Origin: Klenkia terrae | Lineage (GTDB): Bacteria; Actinomycetota; Actinomycetes; Mycobacteriales; Geodermatophilaceae | Assembly: GCF_900491935.1 (NCBI RefSeq) | Contig: NZ_UEXK01000004.1 | Coordinates: 4,583,185 to 4,643,452 of the forward strand | Length of the DNA: 60,268 bases | Direction: 5' to 3' | Part shown: piece after piece, positions 50,753 to 57,688 of the stretch | Position numbering within the stretch: the first letter of the stretch is position 1 | How the letters are laid out: each line of letters begins with the position of its first letter | The notes under the pieces: model-generated | Told to the model about the DNA's origin: nothing | What the model saw: only the letters and a program-made list of their open reading frames with translations | Databases searched by the model: none | Position numbers and translations under genes: made by a program

Positions 50753-50787
50753 ACGGGACACCTCTACGACCTCTCGGCAGCGGCCGG

Positions 50788-51351
50788 TCAGGAGGAGCTG
50801 ACCGGCTCAGCGAGGGCGCGGACGACCGACGAGCGTCCAACCCCCAGCGAGGCTGCAATCTCGTTGAGGGTCAGCCCCTGGGCGCGCATGGCGATCGCCG
50901 CTGCTCGGCGCTGGTCAGTCATGACGCTGGGCCGGCCACCCTTTCGGCCGCGAGCTCGCGCCGCGGCGAGGCCGGCCACTGTGCGTTCGCGGATGAGCCG
51001 GCGCTCCATCTGCGCGACGGCGGCGAAGACGTGGAAGACGAGCTCACCGCCCACGGTGGTGGTGTCGATGGCCTCGGTGGTCGACCGGAACTGAACGTCG
51101 CGCTCGGCCAGGTCGTTGACGATCCGGGTCAGGTCCTCCACCGACCGACCGAGCCGATCGATGCGCCATACCGCGAGGGTGTCGCCAGATCTTAGGTATT
51201 CCAGGCAAACAGTTAGCTGAGGTCGCTGGGCGGTGGCACCAGAGGCGAAGTCCGTGAACACCTTCACGGCGCCGGCCGCAGTGAGCGCGTCGTGCTGCAG
51301 GGCTGGGTCCTGCTCGAGCGTGGACACCCGCGCGTACCCGACGACCGTCAT
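50788..51351 (-). CDS. Serine recombinase (resolvase/invertase family)
   Basis: 187 residues. Catalytic N-terminal domain: VVGYARVSTLEQDPALQHDAL with Ser about 10, LAVWRIDRLGRSVEDLTRIV, and VFAAVAQMERRLIRERTVAGLAAAR. A C-terminal helix-turn-helix follows (LTLNEIAASLGVGRSSVVRAL). The size is that of Tn3 resolvases and Pin-type invertases. No Tn3 transposase is present. Related repeats lie 48-170 bp upstream and again near 57.5 kb. The promoter appears leaderless (TAGCGT, 7 nt before ATG). Confidence 0.93.
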   Translation of the reverse strand: MTVVGYARVSTLEQDPALQHDALTAAGAVKVFTDFASGATAQRPQLTVCLEYLRSGDTLAVWRIDRLGRSVEDLTRIVNDLAERDVQFRSTTEAIDTTTVGGELVFHVFAAVAQMERRLIRERTVAGLAAARARGRKGGRPSVMTDQRRAAAIAMRAQGLTLNEIAASLGVGRSSVVRALAEPVSSS

Positions 51352-51358
51352 GCCGGCG

Positions 51359-51364
51359 ACGCTA
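51359..51364 (-). promoter_or_regulatory. -10-like TAGCGT of recombinase gene
   Basis: TAGCGT on the minus strand, 7 nt before ATG 51351; third example of this arrangement in the window. Confidence 0.4.
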
Positions 51365-51398
51365 GCCGAGCTGTCGATTCAAAACACTGCGAGGGTGG

Positions 51399-51426
51399 GT
51401 TTGTGGGCCGTTGATTTCGGAACGGG
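51399..51426. repeat. Island-border repeat, left copy 1
   Basis: Contains GTTTGTGGGCCG (51399-51410) followed by TTTCGGAACGGG (51415-51426). Both blocks recur with small changes at 57456-57479. May be part of a recombination (res-like) site for the adjacent serine recombinase. Confidence 0.5.
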
Positions 51427-51507
51427 TTTCGGTCCTGGCTGCAGGACGGGCGACCTGGCGTTTCGTGACCGGCAGCCGACTCGTCCGCTGTCGTGTCACA
51501 AACGGGG

Positions 51508-51521
51508 GTTTCTGGGCCGCA
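51508..51521. repeat. Island-border repeat, left copy 2
   Basis: GTTTCTGGGCCGCA, preceded by ACGGGG; nearly the same as the block at 57502-57515 (ACGGGG then GTTTGTGGGCTGCA), in direct orientation. Confidence 0.5.
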
Positions 51522-51599
51522 GGCGCAACAAAGTCCGCAGGCGGGCCGCCCCTAGGGATCGCCCGCCTCAGCATGTAGCTCGACCGGACTCTCTTCCTC

Positions 51600-51605
51600 T
51601 ACTCT
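51600..51605 (+). promoter_or_regulatory. -10 box TACTCT of metal-responsive regulator
   Basis: TACTCT (TAnnnT) is 6 nt before ATG 51612, again a leaderless arrangement. Confidence 0.45.
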
Positions 51606-51611
51606 TTGCGT

Positions 51612-52007
51612 ATGCATGCGGATAACGGAGGTCATCGAGCGGTTCTGCCGGTCGAGCAGGTCGACCTGGCGGTCGAGGTGTTCCGGATGCTGTCCGACGC
51701 CACCCGTATCCAGCTGCTGTGGGCGCTGATCGACCGGGAGCTGTCGGTCAACGAGCTGGCCGACCACGTCGGGAAGACCCCGGCGTCGGTGTCCCAGCAC
51801 TTGGCCAAGCTGCGGATGACCCGCTTGGTGCAGACCCGCCGGGAGGGCACGTCGGTGTACTACCGGCTGGAGAACGACCACATCGCCCAGCTGGTTACCG
51901 ACGCGGTCTACAACGCCGACCACGCCACCGCCGCGGTCCCCGACCACCACCGCCCCAACACCGGCCTCACCGCACTCCCGACCCACCGGGGCGAGGTGGC
52001 CCCGTGA
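51612..52007 (+). CDS. ArsR/SmtB family metal-responsive regulator
   Basis: 131 residues from ATG 51612. Winged helix: VFRMLSDATRIQLLWALIDRELSVNELADHVGKTPASVSQHLAKLRMTRLV, then TRREGTSVYYRLENDHI. The CVC arsenic motif is absent. The C-terminal DHATAAVPDHH offers Asp/His ligands typical of the alpha-5 zinc/nickel/cobalt site of SmtB-type sensors. Its stop overlaps the GTG of the CDF exporter (GTGA), so the pair is a regulator-exporter operon. Confidence 0.9.
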   Translation: MHADNGGHRAVLPVEQVDLAVEVFRMLSDATRIQLLWALIDRELSVNELADHVGKTPASVSQHLAKLRMTRLVQTRREGTSVYYRLENDHIAQLVTDAVYNADHATAAVPDHHRPNTGLTALPTHRGEVAP

Positions 52008-53221
52008 CCACACCCAGCGAGTACCGCAATGACGGCGCCGAAGAGCCCACCGGCCTCGAGGCGGCCAGCCCGCACGACCACGGGCCCCACGATGACCCGC
52101 ACGACCACTCCCACGCGCCAGACCACGGCAGGAGCCCAGAGCACCCGCACAACGCTGACGATCACGGTCACCCGCACGGCGGTGGCTCGGACGGACACGG
52201 GCACGACCACCCGCACGGGGAGCTCGGCCATGACCACCCGACCGGGCTCAAGGGCTTCGTGATGGGCATCTTCCGCCCGCACAGCCACGACTCGGCCGAC
52301 TCCGTCGACTCCGCCCTGGAATCCAGCGCCGAGGGGATCCGCGCCCTGAAGATCAGCCTCGTCGTCCTGCTGCTGACCGCGGTCGCTCAGGCCGTCGTCG
52401 TGTGGTTCACCGGCTCGGTGGCGCTGCTGGCCGACACCGTGCACAACTTCTCCGACGCGATGACCGCTGTGCCGCTGTGGATCGCGTTCCTGCTCGGCCG
52501 GCGGGCGGCATCGCGGCGGTACACCTACGGCTACGACCGGGCCGAGGACCTCGCCGGGGTGTTCATCGTCGCGATGATTGCGCTGTCTGCCGTGCTGGCC
52601 GGTTATGAGTCCATTCGCCGACTACTGGACCCCCAGCCCATCACCAACGTCGGTGTGGTCATCGCCGCGGGGCTCATCGGCGCCGCCGGCAATGAACTGG
52701 TCGCGCTGTATCGCATCCGCATCGGGCGACGGATCGGGTCAGCGGCGCTGGTCGCCGACGGCCTGCACGCCCGCACCGACGGCTTCACTTCCCTGGCCGT
52801 TGTCCTGGGTGCCGTGGGCGTGCTGGCCGGGTTCCCGCTGGCCGACCCTATCGTCGGGCTGGGCATCACCGTGGCGATCCTGCTGGTGCTCAAGAACGCA
52901 GCCCGCGACGTCTACCGGCGCCTGATGGATGCCGTGGAACCCGAGGTCCTGGACACCGCCGAGGCCACCATCCGCGCCACCCCGGGCGTCCTGGACGTCG
53001 AACGGCTCCGGGTTCGCTGGACCGGACACCGCATCCGGGCCGAGGCCGCCGTGACCGTCGACCCCCATCTGTCGGTCACCGCCGGCCACGACATCGCCGT
53101 CGACGTTCACCACCGACTCCTGCACGACGTCCCCAAACTCGTCGATGCCACCGTGCACGTCAGCCCGGCCAGCACCCACGGCGACCCACACCACGCACTC
53201 GCCCACCACAACGGGGCCTAG
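52004..53221 (+). CDS. Cation diffusion facilitator with His-rich N-terminus
   Basis: 405 residues from GTG 52004. A His/Asp-rich cytosolic tail (about 24-77, many DHxH units) leads to a PTGLKGFVMGIFRPH motif. Six membrane helices follow, with TM2 metal site LADTVHNFSDAMT and TM5 site DGLHARTDGFTS, then a cytosolic metallochaperone-like domain. It exports divalent metal (probably Zn, Co or Ni) in exchange for protons. It is controlled, by context, by the SmtB-like protein. The start region is copied in truncated form at 57173. Confidence 0.93.
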   Translation: MTTPSEYRNDGAEEPTGLEAASPHDHGPHDDPHDHSHAPDHGRSPEHPHNADDHGHPHGGGSDGHGHDHPHGELGHDHPTGLKGFVMGIFRPHSHDSADSVDSALESSAEGIRALKISLVVLLLTAVAQAVVVWFTGSVALLADTVHNFSDAMTAVPLWIAFLLGRRAASRRYTYGYDRAEDLAGVFIVAMIALSAVLAGYESIRRLLDPQPITNVGVVIAAGLIGAAGNELVALYRIRIGRRIGSAALVADGLHARTDGFTSLAVVLGAVGVLAGFPLADPIVGLGITVAILLVLKNAARDVYRRLMDAVEPEVLDTAEATIRATPGVLDVERLRVRWTGHRIRAEAAVTVDPHLSVTAGHDIAVDVHHRLLHDVPKLVDATVHVSPASTHGDPHHALAHHNGA

Positions 53222-53264
53222 AACGGCCGCTCGGCGGGACGGGAACGGGGAGGGGTGGCGCGGG

Positions 53265-53292
53265 CCGTCCCCGCACGGGGGGTCGGGGACGG
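53265..53292 (+). terminator. Hairpin after CDF gene
   Basis: 9-bp stem (53265-53273 with 53284-53292), 10-nt loop, 43 bp downstream of the CDF stop; no U-tract. Confidence 0.5.
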
Positions 53293-53569
53293 TCCGCGAC
53301 GTCACGCTAGGCCTGACAGTCGTGTGCGCACCAGAGCTCGACGCGCGGTGCTCGTCGGGCCCAGCCGGCGTCACCGTCAGACCGCCGTAGCTCCTCACGG
53401 ACAGCCGACCACCTCGGTCCTCGTGCGCCGGGCCCCCGGGACCGTGCCGGCGCAGTCGGGCCCAGCAACGGTGCAAACTGCTGGGTTCGCCGAAGCCGGC
53501 CACACTGAGGTCGAGCGTTCTGGCCTGGATTTGATTGGTGGTCGTGACGCGGTAGGGCGGTCATCTGCC

Positions 53570-53584
53570 TACCCTGGTGGGGTA
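53570..53584. promoter_or_regulatory. CsoR-type copper operator (imperfect)
   Basis: TACCC-TGGT-GGGGTA upstream of the DUF6153-like gene. It resembles the two sites before the P-type ATPase gene (54920 and 54955). Confidence 0.55.
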
Positions 53585-53608
53585 TCCCGGTTCAGTGGTG
53601 GAGGTGTC

Positions 53609-54049
53609 ATGCGGGCTCGCCTGCTGTGGACGCTGCTGCTGCTGGCTGCGGTGTTCTCGATGCATGGCCTCAGTTGCGCTGCTGCTGACTCGGCCATGAC
53701 CGGCACCTCGACCCACACCTCGACGGCCACCGTTCACTCGCCCACCGCGGCTGCAGGCTCCGTCGTGGGGCTGGTCGTCGCGGGTGCGGCGATGTCGGAC
53801 ATGGACGCTGCCCACTCCACCGATCAGACCGGTGGGCACAGCTCCGCAGCGCACGCGCTGATGGTGTGCCTGGCGGTGCTAGCCGGCGGTGTTGGTGCCG
53901 TCTTGGCCGCCTTGGCCGTGTGGCTGTCCCGACGTCGACTCGGGACGGTCTACACCCGAGCGGCTGGGCACGTGCGAGTCGTCGTCGACCGCGCTGCAGC
54001 CTGCGCACCTACCCCTGAACTCAGTCGCTTGTGCGTGCTGAGGGTCTAG
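53609..54049 (+). CDS. DUF6153-like exported or membrane protein
   Basis: 146 residues from ATG 53609 with GGTGGAGG 5 nt upstream. Signal peptide or first helix LLWTLLLLAAVFSMHGLSCAA, a His/Ser/Thr-rich middle (STHTSTATVHS, DMDAAHSTDQTGGHSSAAH), then a membrane helix LMVCLAVLAGGVGAVLAALAVWLSRR. MHGLS plus HxLMxCLAVL is the DUF6153 pattern. Met/His content and the copper-type operator suggest a periplasm-side copper role, inferred only. Confidence 0.75.
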   Translation: MRARLLWTLLLLAAVFSMHGLSCAAADSAMTGTSTHTSTATVHSPTAAAGSVVGLVVAGAAMSDMDAAHSTDQTGGHSSAAHALMVCLAVLAGGVGAVLAALAVWLSRRRLGTVYTRAAGHVRVVVDRAAACAPTPELSRLCVLRV

Positions 54050-54161
54050 GCCGAACCACCTGACACCGGTGCCCCTGTCGGGGCCCCGCGTCGAGTGCTC
54101 GCCCTGCCCTCATCCTTCGCGCCCTGGCCACGCCCGGGCGTCGCACCCTTCAGGAGTTCCT

Positions 54162-54782
54162 GTGTTCAGCGACCCCACGTTCCTCCGCTCGCCTCGTAGT
54201 ACTGCACTCGTCGGTGCCCTGATCGCCGGCTCGGTGGCCCTGTCGGCCTGCTCCGGTGGCTCAGACACCGCCACGTCGGAGTCCTCGACGTCGGTCCCGG
54301 CCGACGCGACGTTCAACGACGCCGACGTCGAGTTCGCCCAAGGGATGATCCCGCACCACGAGCAGGCGGTGGAGATGGCCGACCTGGTCGCCGACCGCTC
54401 CACCGACCCCGACGTCGCCGACCTGGCCGCCCGCATCCAGGCCGCCCAGGGGCCGGAGATCGACACCCTGAACGGCTGGCTGGAGACCTGGGGCGCCGAC
54501 AGCGCCGCCAGCGCCATGCCCGGCATGGACCACTCGGCCATGGGCGGGATGATGAGCGCGGAGGACATGTCCTCCCTGGAGGCCGCCAGCGGTGTGGAGT
54601 TCGACCGCATGTGGCTGCAGATGATGCTCGAGCACCACACCGGCGCTGTGGGCATGGCCCAGACCGAGATCGACAACGGCGAGGACCCCGCGGCGATCGC
54701 CTTGGCCCAGGACATCAAGTCCTCCCAGGGCACCGAGATCACCGAGATGGAACAGCTCCTGGAGAGCCTGGCCACCCAGTAA
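54162..54782 (+). CDS. DUF305 lipoprotein
   Basis: 206 residues from GTG 54162 with CAGGAG 6 nt upstream. A lipobox is present (LSAC, Cys about 30). DUF305 core: DVEFAQGMIPHHEQAVEMADLV, DLAARIQAAQGPEIDTLNGWL, MWLQMMLEHHTGAVGMAQTEI, and a Met-rich linker MPGMDHSAMGGMMSAEDM. The HHEQA and EHHTGA pairs with Met clusters suggest copper or other metal binding outside the membrane. It lies between the DUF6153-like and copper ATPase genes. Confidence 0.9.
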   Translation: MFSDPTFLRSPRSTALVGALIAGSVALSACSGGSDTATSESSTSVPADATFNDADVEFAQGMIPHHEQAVEMADLVADRSTDPDVADLAARIQAAQGPEIDTLNGWLETWGADSAASAMPGMDHSAMGGMMSAEDMSSLEAASGVEFDRMWLQMMLEHHTGAVGMAQTEIDNGEDPAAIALAQDIKSSQGTEITEMEQLLESLATQ

Positions 54783-54796
54783 CACGCAGCCGGCGG

Positions 54797-54825
54797 GGAG
54801 GCGCAGGCATCACACCTGCGCCTCC
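54797..54825 (+). terminator. Hairpin after DUF305 gene
   Basis: Perfect 11-bp stem (54797-54807 with 54815-54825), 7-nt loop, 14 bp after the stop codon. Confidence 0.65.
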
Positions 54826-54919
54826 TCCCTGGCGCCATTCGGTGATCACCGGGCGCGCACCGCTGCGCCTCCCCGGGCCCGACCGGCCCGGTTTCTTCGA
54901 CGACACCCTTGGCCGCGGG

Positions 54920-54934
54920 TACCCCCCGGTGGTA
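54920..54934. promoter_or_regulatory. CsoR-type operator, distal copy
   Basis: TACCCCCCGGTGGTA, one mismatch from a perfect palindrome, 35 bp upstream of the proximal copy. Confidence 0.65.
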
Positions 54935-54954
54935 TCAAGAAGCCCCTATCCGGG

Positions 54955-54969
54955 TACCCCCCGGGGGTA
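54955..54969. promoter_or_regulatory. CsoR-type operator, proximal copy
   Basis: TACCCCCCGGGGGTA, palindromic apart from the centre, ending 1 bp before the GGAGGA ribosome site of the ATPase gene. The sequence is that of known CsoR-family copper operators. Confidence 0.7.
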
Positions 54970-54980
54970 TGGAGGACATC

Positions 54981-57176
54981 ATGTCGCGCAACGAGCACCA
55001 CTCGACGATCACCCAGGCCGCCAGCACCTCCCAGCACCAGCTCGACGACCATCCACCCACGCAGCACGCGAACGGACACGGCGGGCACGGCGGCCACGGC
55101 GGCCACGGGGGCCACGGGGGCCACGGCGGGCACGTGGCGATGTTCCGGCGGCTGTTCTGGTGGAACCTACTGCTGGCGGTGCCGACGGTGGCCGCCTCAG
55201 GCATGTTCGCCTCGATCCTGGGCTACCAGCTCCCCGACGTCGCCGGCTTGTCGTGGGTGTCCCCGGTGCTGGGGACGGTCATCTACCTGTGGGGCGGGCG
55301 GCCGTTCCTCACCGGCGCCGTGGACGAGATCACCTCCCGCAAGCCCGGGATGATGCTGCTGGTCGCCCTGGCGATCACGGTGGCGTTCGCGTCGTCGTGG
55401 GCCTCGACGCTGGGGCTGGTGCCCCACGGGTTGGACTTCTGGTGGGAGCTGGCCCTGCTGGTGGTCATCATGCTGCTGGGCCACTGGGTGGAGATGCGGT
55501 CGCTTGCCCAGACGTCCTCGGCACTGGACTCCCTGGCCGCGCTGCTGCCCGATGAGGCCGAACGCGTCCAAGACGGCCAGATCGTCACCGTCGCACCGGC
55601 CGACCTTCAGGTCGGAGACGTCGTCGTCGTCCGGCCCGGTGGCCGGATCCCCGCCGACGGGCAGGTCACCGACGGCTCAGCCGCGGTGGACGAATCGATG
55701 ATCACCGGGGAGTCCGCGACCGTCACCCGCAGCGTCGGGGACCCGGTCGTCGCCGGCACCGTGGCCACCGACTCCGGGCTCCGCGTCCAGGTCACCGCCA
55801 CCGGTGAGGACACCACCCTGGCCGGCATCGGCAAGCTCGTCGCCGACGCCCAGGCCTCAGGGTCCCGCGCGCAGCGGCTGGCCGACACCGCGGCGGGCTG
55901 GCTGTTCTGGTTCGCCCTGGGCGCCGGGATCCTCACCGCCATCGTGTGGTCGACCATCGGCGCACCGCAGGATGCAGTCATCCGGACCATCACCGTGCTG
56001 GTCATCGCCTGCCCGCACGCCCTCGGGCTGGCGATCCCGCTGGTCATCTCCATCGGCACCGAACGCGCCGCCCGCGCCGGGGTGCTGATCAAGGACCGGG
56101 TGCAGATGGAGGCCATGCGCACCGTGGACACCGTCCTGTTCGACAAGACCGGCACCCTCACCGTCGGCCGACCCACCCTCACCGACATCCACACCGCAGA
56201 CCACCCCACCACCGACCCCGGGGAGACCTTCGACGCCGACCGGGTACTCGCGTTGGCCGCGGCCGCCGAGACCGACTCCGAACACCCCCTGGCCCAAGCC
56301 ATCGTCCGTGCCGCCGCCGACCGCGGCCTCACCGTCCCCGCCGCCGCGGACTTCACCTCCTCCCCCGCCATCGGCGTGCAGGCCACCGTCGAGGGCCGCA
56401 CCGTCGCCGTCGGCGGACCCGGGCTGCTCGCCCAGGTCGGCGCGGCCGAGCTCCCGGTCGCCGACCAATGGCGCCAGCAAGGGGCGATCATCCTGCACGT
56501 CCTGGTCGACCGAGTGGTGATCGGCGCCCTCGCCCTGGCCGACGAGATCCGACCCGAATCCCGCGCGGCGGTAGACCAGCTCCGCGACCGCGGAGCCCAG
56601 GTCGTCATGATCACCGGTGACGCCGAAGCCGTCGCCGGCACCGTGGCCGCCCAGCTGGGCATCGACCGGTTCTTCGCCGGCGTCCGCCCCGAGGACAAGT
56701 CCGCCACCGTCGCCGACCTGCAGGCCGAGGGACGACGGGTTGCGATGGTCGGTGACGGCGTCAACGATGCCCCCGCCCTGGCCCAGGCAGACGTCGGTAT
56801 CGCCATCGGTGCGGGCACCGACGTCGCGATCGCTTCCGCCGGCATCGTGCTGGCCTCAGCAGACCCACGCTCTGTGGTGTCGGTGATCGACCTGTCGGCC
56901 GCGACCTACCGCAAGAGCGTGCAGAACCTGGCCTGGGGCGCCGGCTACAACCTGATCTCCGTGCCGCTGGCCGCCGGAGTCCTGGCCCCCATCGGGTTCG
57001 TCATGCCCATGTCCATCGGCGCGCTGCTGATGTCGGCCTCCACCATCGTCGTCGCCCTCAACGCCCAACTGCTGCGACGCCTCGACCTCCGACCCGGGCC
57101 CACAGGGCCAGACCACCACCGCCCAGATCCCGGCGCCTCTACGGCGTCGGCCCACCGGAACGAGGTCAAGGCGTGA
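54981..57176 (+). CDS. copB: CopB-type P1B ATPase with GGH-repeat metal tail
   Basis: 731 residues from ATG 54981 (GGAGGA 4 nt upstream). The N-terminus is His-rich and contains six GGH units encoded by a 9-bp repeat (55080-55133); no CxxC heavy-metal domain. The TM6 motif is CPH (Cys 344) rather than CPC, the mark of CopB/P1B-3 ATPases for Cu or Ag. Phosphorylation site DKTGTLTVG (Asp 388), actuator TGES, hinge GDGVNDAPALAQADVGIAIGAGTD. It exports copper from the cytosol. Two CsoR-type operators precede it. Confidence 0.94.
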   Translation: MSRNEHHSTITQAASTSQHQLDDHPPTQHANGHGGHGGHGGHGGHGGHGGHVAMFRRLFWWNLLLAVPTVAASGMFASILGYQLPDVAGLSWVSPVLGTVIYLWGGRPFLTGAVDEITSRKPGMMLLVALAITVAFASSWASTLGLVPHGLDFWWELALLVVIMLLGHWVEMRSLAQTSSALDSLAALLPDEAERVQDGQIVTVAPADLQVGDVVVVRPGGRIPADGQVTDGSAAVDESMITGESATVTRSVGDPVVAGTVATDSGLRVQVTATGEDTTLAGIGKLVADAQASGSRAQRLADTAAGWLFWFALGAGILTAIVWSTIGAPQDAVIRTITVLVIACPHALGLAIPLVISIGTERAARAGVLIKDRVQMEAMRTVDTVLFDKTGTLTVGRPTLTDIHTADHPTTDPGETFDADRVLALAAAAETDSEHPLAQAIVRAAADRGLTVPAAADFTSSPAIGVQATVEGRTVAVGGPGLLAQVGAAELPVADQWRQQGAIILHVLVDRVVIGALALADEIRPESRAAVDQLRDRGAQVVMITGDAEAVAGTVAAQLGIDRFFAGVRPEDKSATVADLQAEGRRVAMVGDGVNDAPALAQADVGIAIGAGTDVAIASAGIVLASADPRSVVSVIDLSAATYRKSVQNLAWGAGYNLISVPLAAGVLAPIGFVMPMSIGALLMSASTIVVALNAQLLRRLDLRPGPTGPDHHRPDPGASTASAHRNEVKA
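55080..55133 (+). repeat. 9-bp tandem repeat coding for GGH
   Basis: Six units of GGN-GGN-CAC in the copB 5' region; copy number could vary by slippage and so tune metal binding of the tail. Confidence 0.8.
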
Positions 57177-57349
57177 CCACTCCCAGCGAGTACCGCAACC
57201 AGGGCACCCTCAAGCCACGCGGCGATGCGAGCAAGGCACCTGACCACGACGCCATCGCAGGCGAGGCCCAAGCAGATGAAGAGGTAGCGCACGAGCGCCC
57301 GACCGGGCTGCGGGCCTTCGTGCGCGGGCTCTTCCGGCTACACGCCTAA
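57173..57349 (+). pseudogene. Truncated second copy of the CDF exporter N-terminus
   Basis: 58 codons from GTG 57173 (GTGA overlap with the copB stop) to TAA 57347-57349. It begins MTTPSEYRN exactly like the CDF protein at 52004, loses the His-rich part, and ends ERPTGLRAFVRGLFRLHA, matching PTGLKGFVMGIFRPHS. Beyond the TAA the next codons (NSLDSN) still align with the CDF sequence (DSADSVDS), then similarity stops. It is a CDF gene cut off before its first membrane helix; the short peptide may still be made because coupling to copB is intact. Confidence 0.75.
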
Positions 57350-57455
57350 AACTCGCTCGACTCCAACAGATTGTCCCGGAGTGGGCTCATCCCCGCGATG
57401 GCGGTGATCACTCAGGCTGCGGGCCCGGCCAACATCAAGCCTGCATCCCGGCGTC

Positions 57456-57479
57456 TTTCGGAACGAGTTGTGGGCCGCA
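57456..57479. repeat. Island-border repeat, right copy 1
   Basis: TTTCGGAACGAG (57456-57467) fused to GTTGTGGGCCGCA (57467-57479); both blocks occur at the left border (51399-51426) in the other order. Confidence 0.5.
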
Positions 57480-57501
57480 ATTCGTCGATCCGTATACGGG
57501 G

Positions 57502-57515
57502 GTTTGTGGGCTGCA
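57502..57515. repeat. Island-border repeat, right copy 2
   Basis: GTTTGTGGGCTGCA preceded by ACGGGG; direct repeat of 51508-51521. Confidence 0.5.
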
Positions 57516-57688
57516 CGCATTTGGTCTCGATGTGCTGGCCTGCGGCGAGAATTAAGGACACGACTCGGAACAAATCCGGTGATACGTGCTCCATGAACCG
57601 ACGTTGAAGAACGACCGTTCACCGTGGGTCTAGCGTCGCCCGGTGGGCATCGGTGGCGAAGTGCAGGAGGACCGGGCCGCTCGGAACG

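Larger units (their letters stand above)
53222..53608. other. Intergenic region with terminator and copper operator
   Basis: 387 bp. A hairpin near 53265-53292 ends the CDF operon; a CsoR-like palindrome at 53570-53584 precedes the next gene. The middle has no convincing ORF. Confidence 0.5.
57350..57688. other. Right border of metal island, no gene
   Basis: 339 bp, lower GC than both neighbours. Starts with the last decayed CDF codons and contains two border repeats (57456-57479 and 57502-57515). No intact ORF is convincing. Confidence 0.5.

Noticed and set aside
51399-57515. Tn3-type 38-bp terminal inverted repeats
   Set aside because: The border repeats are in direct, not inverted, orientation and no Tn3 transposase is present, so I call them only related repeats.
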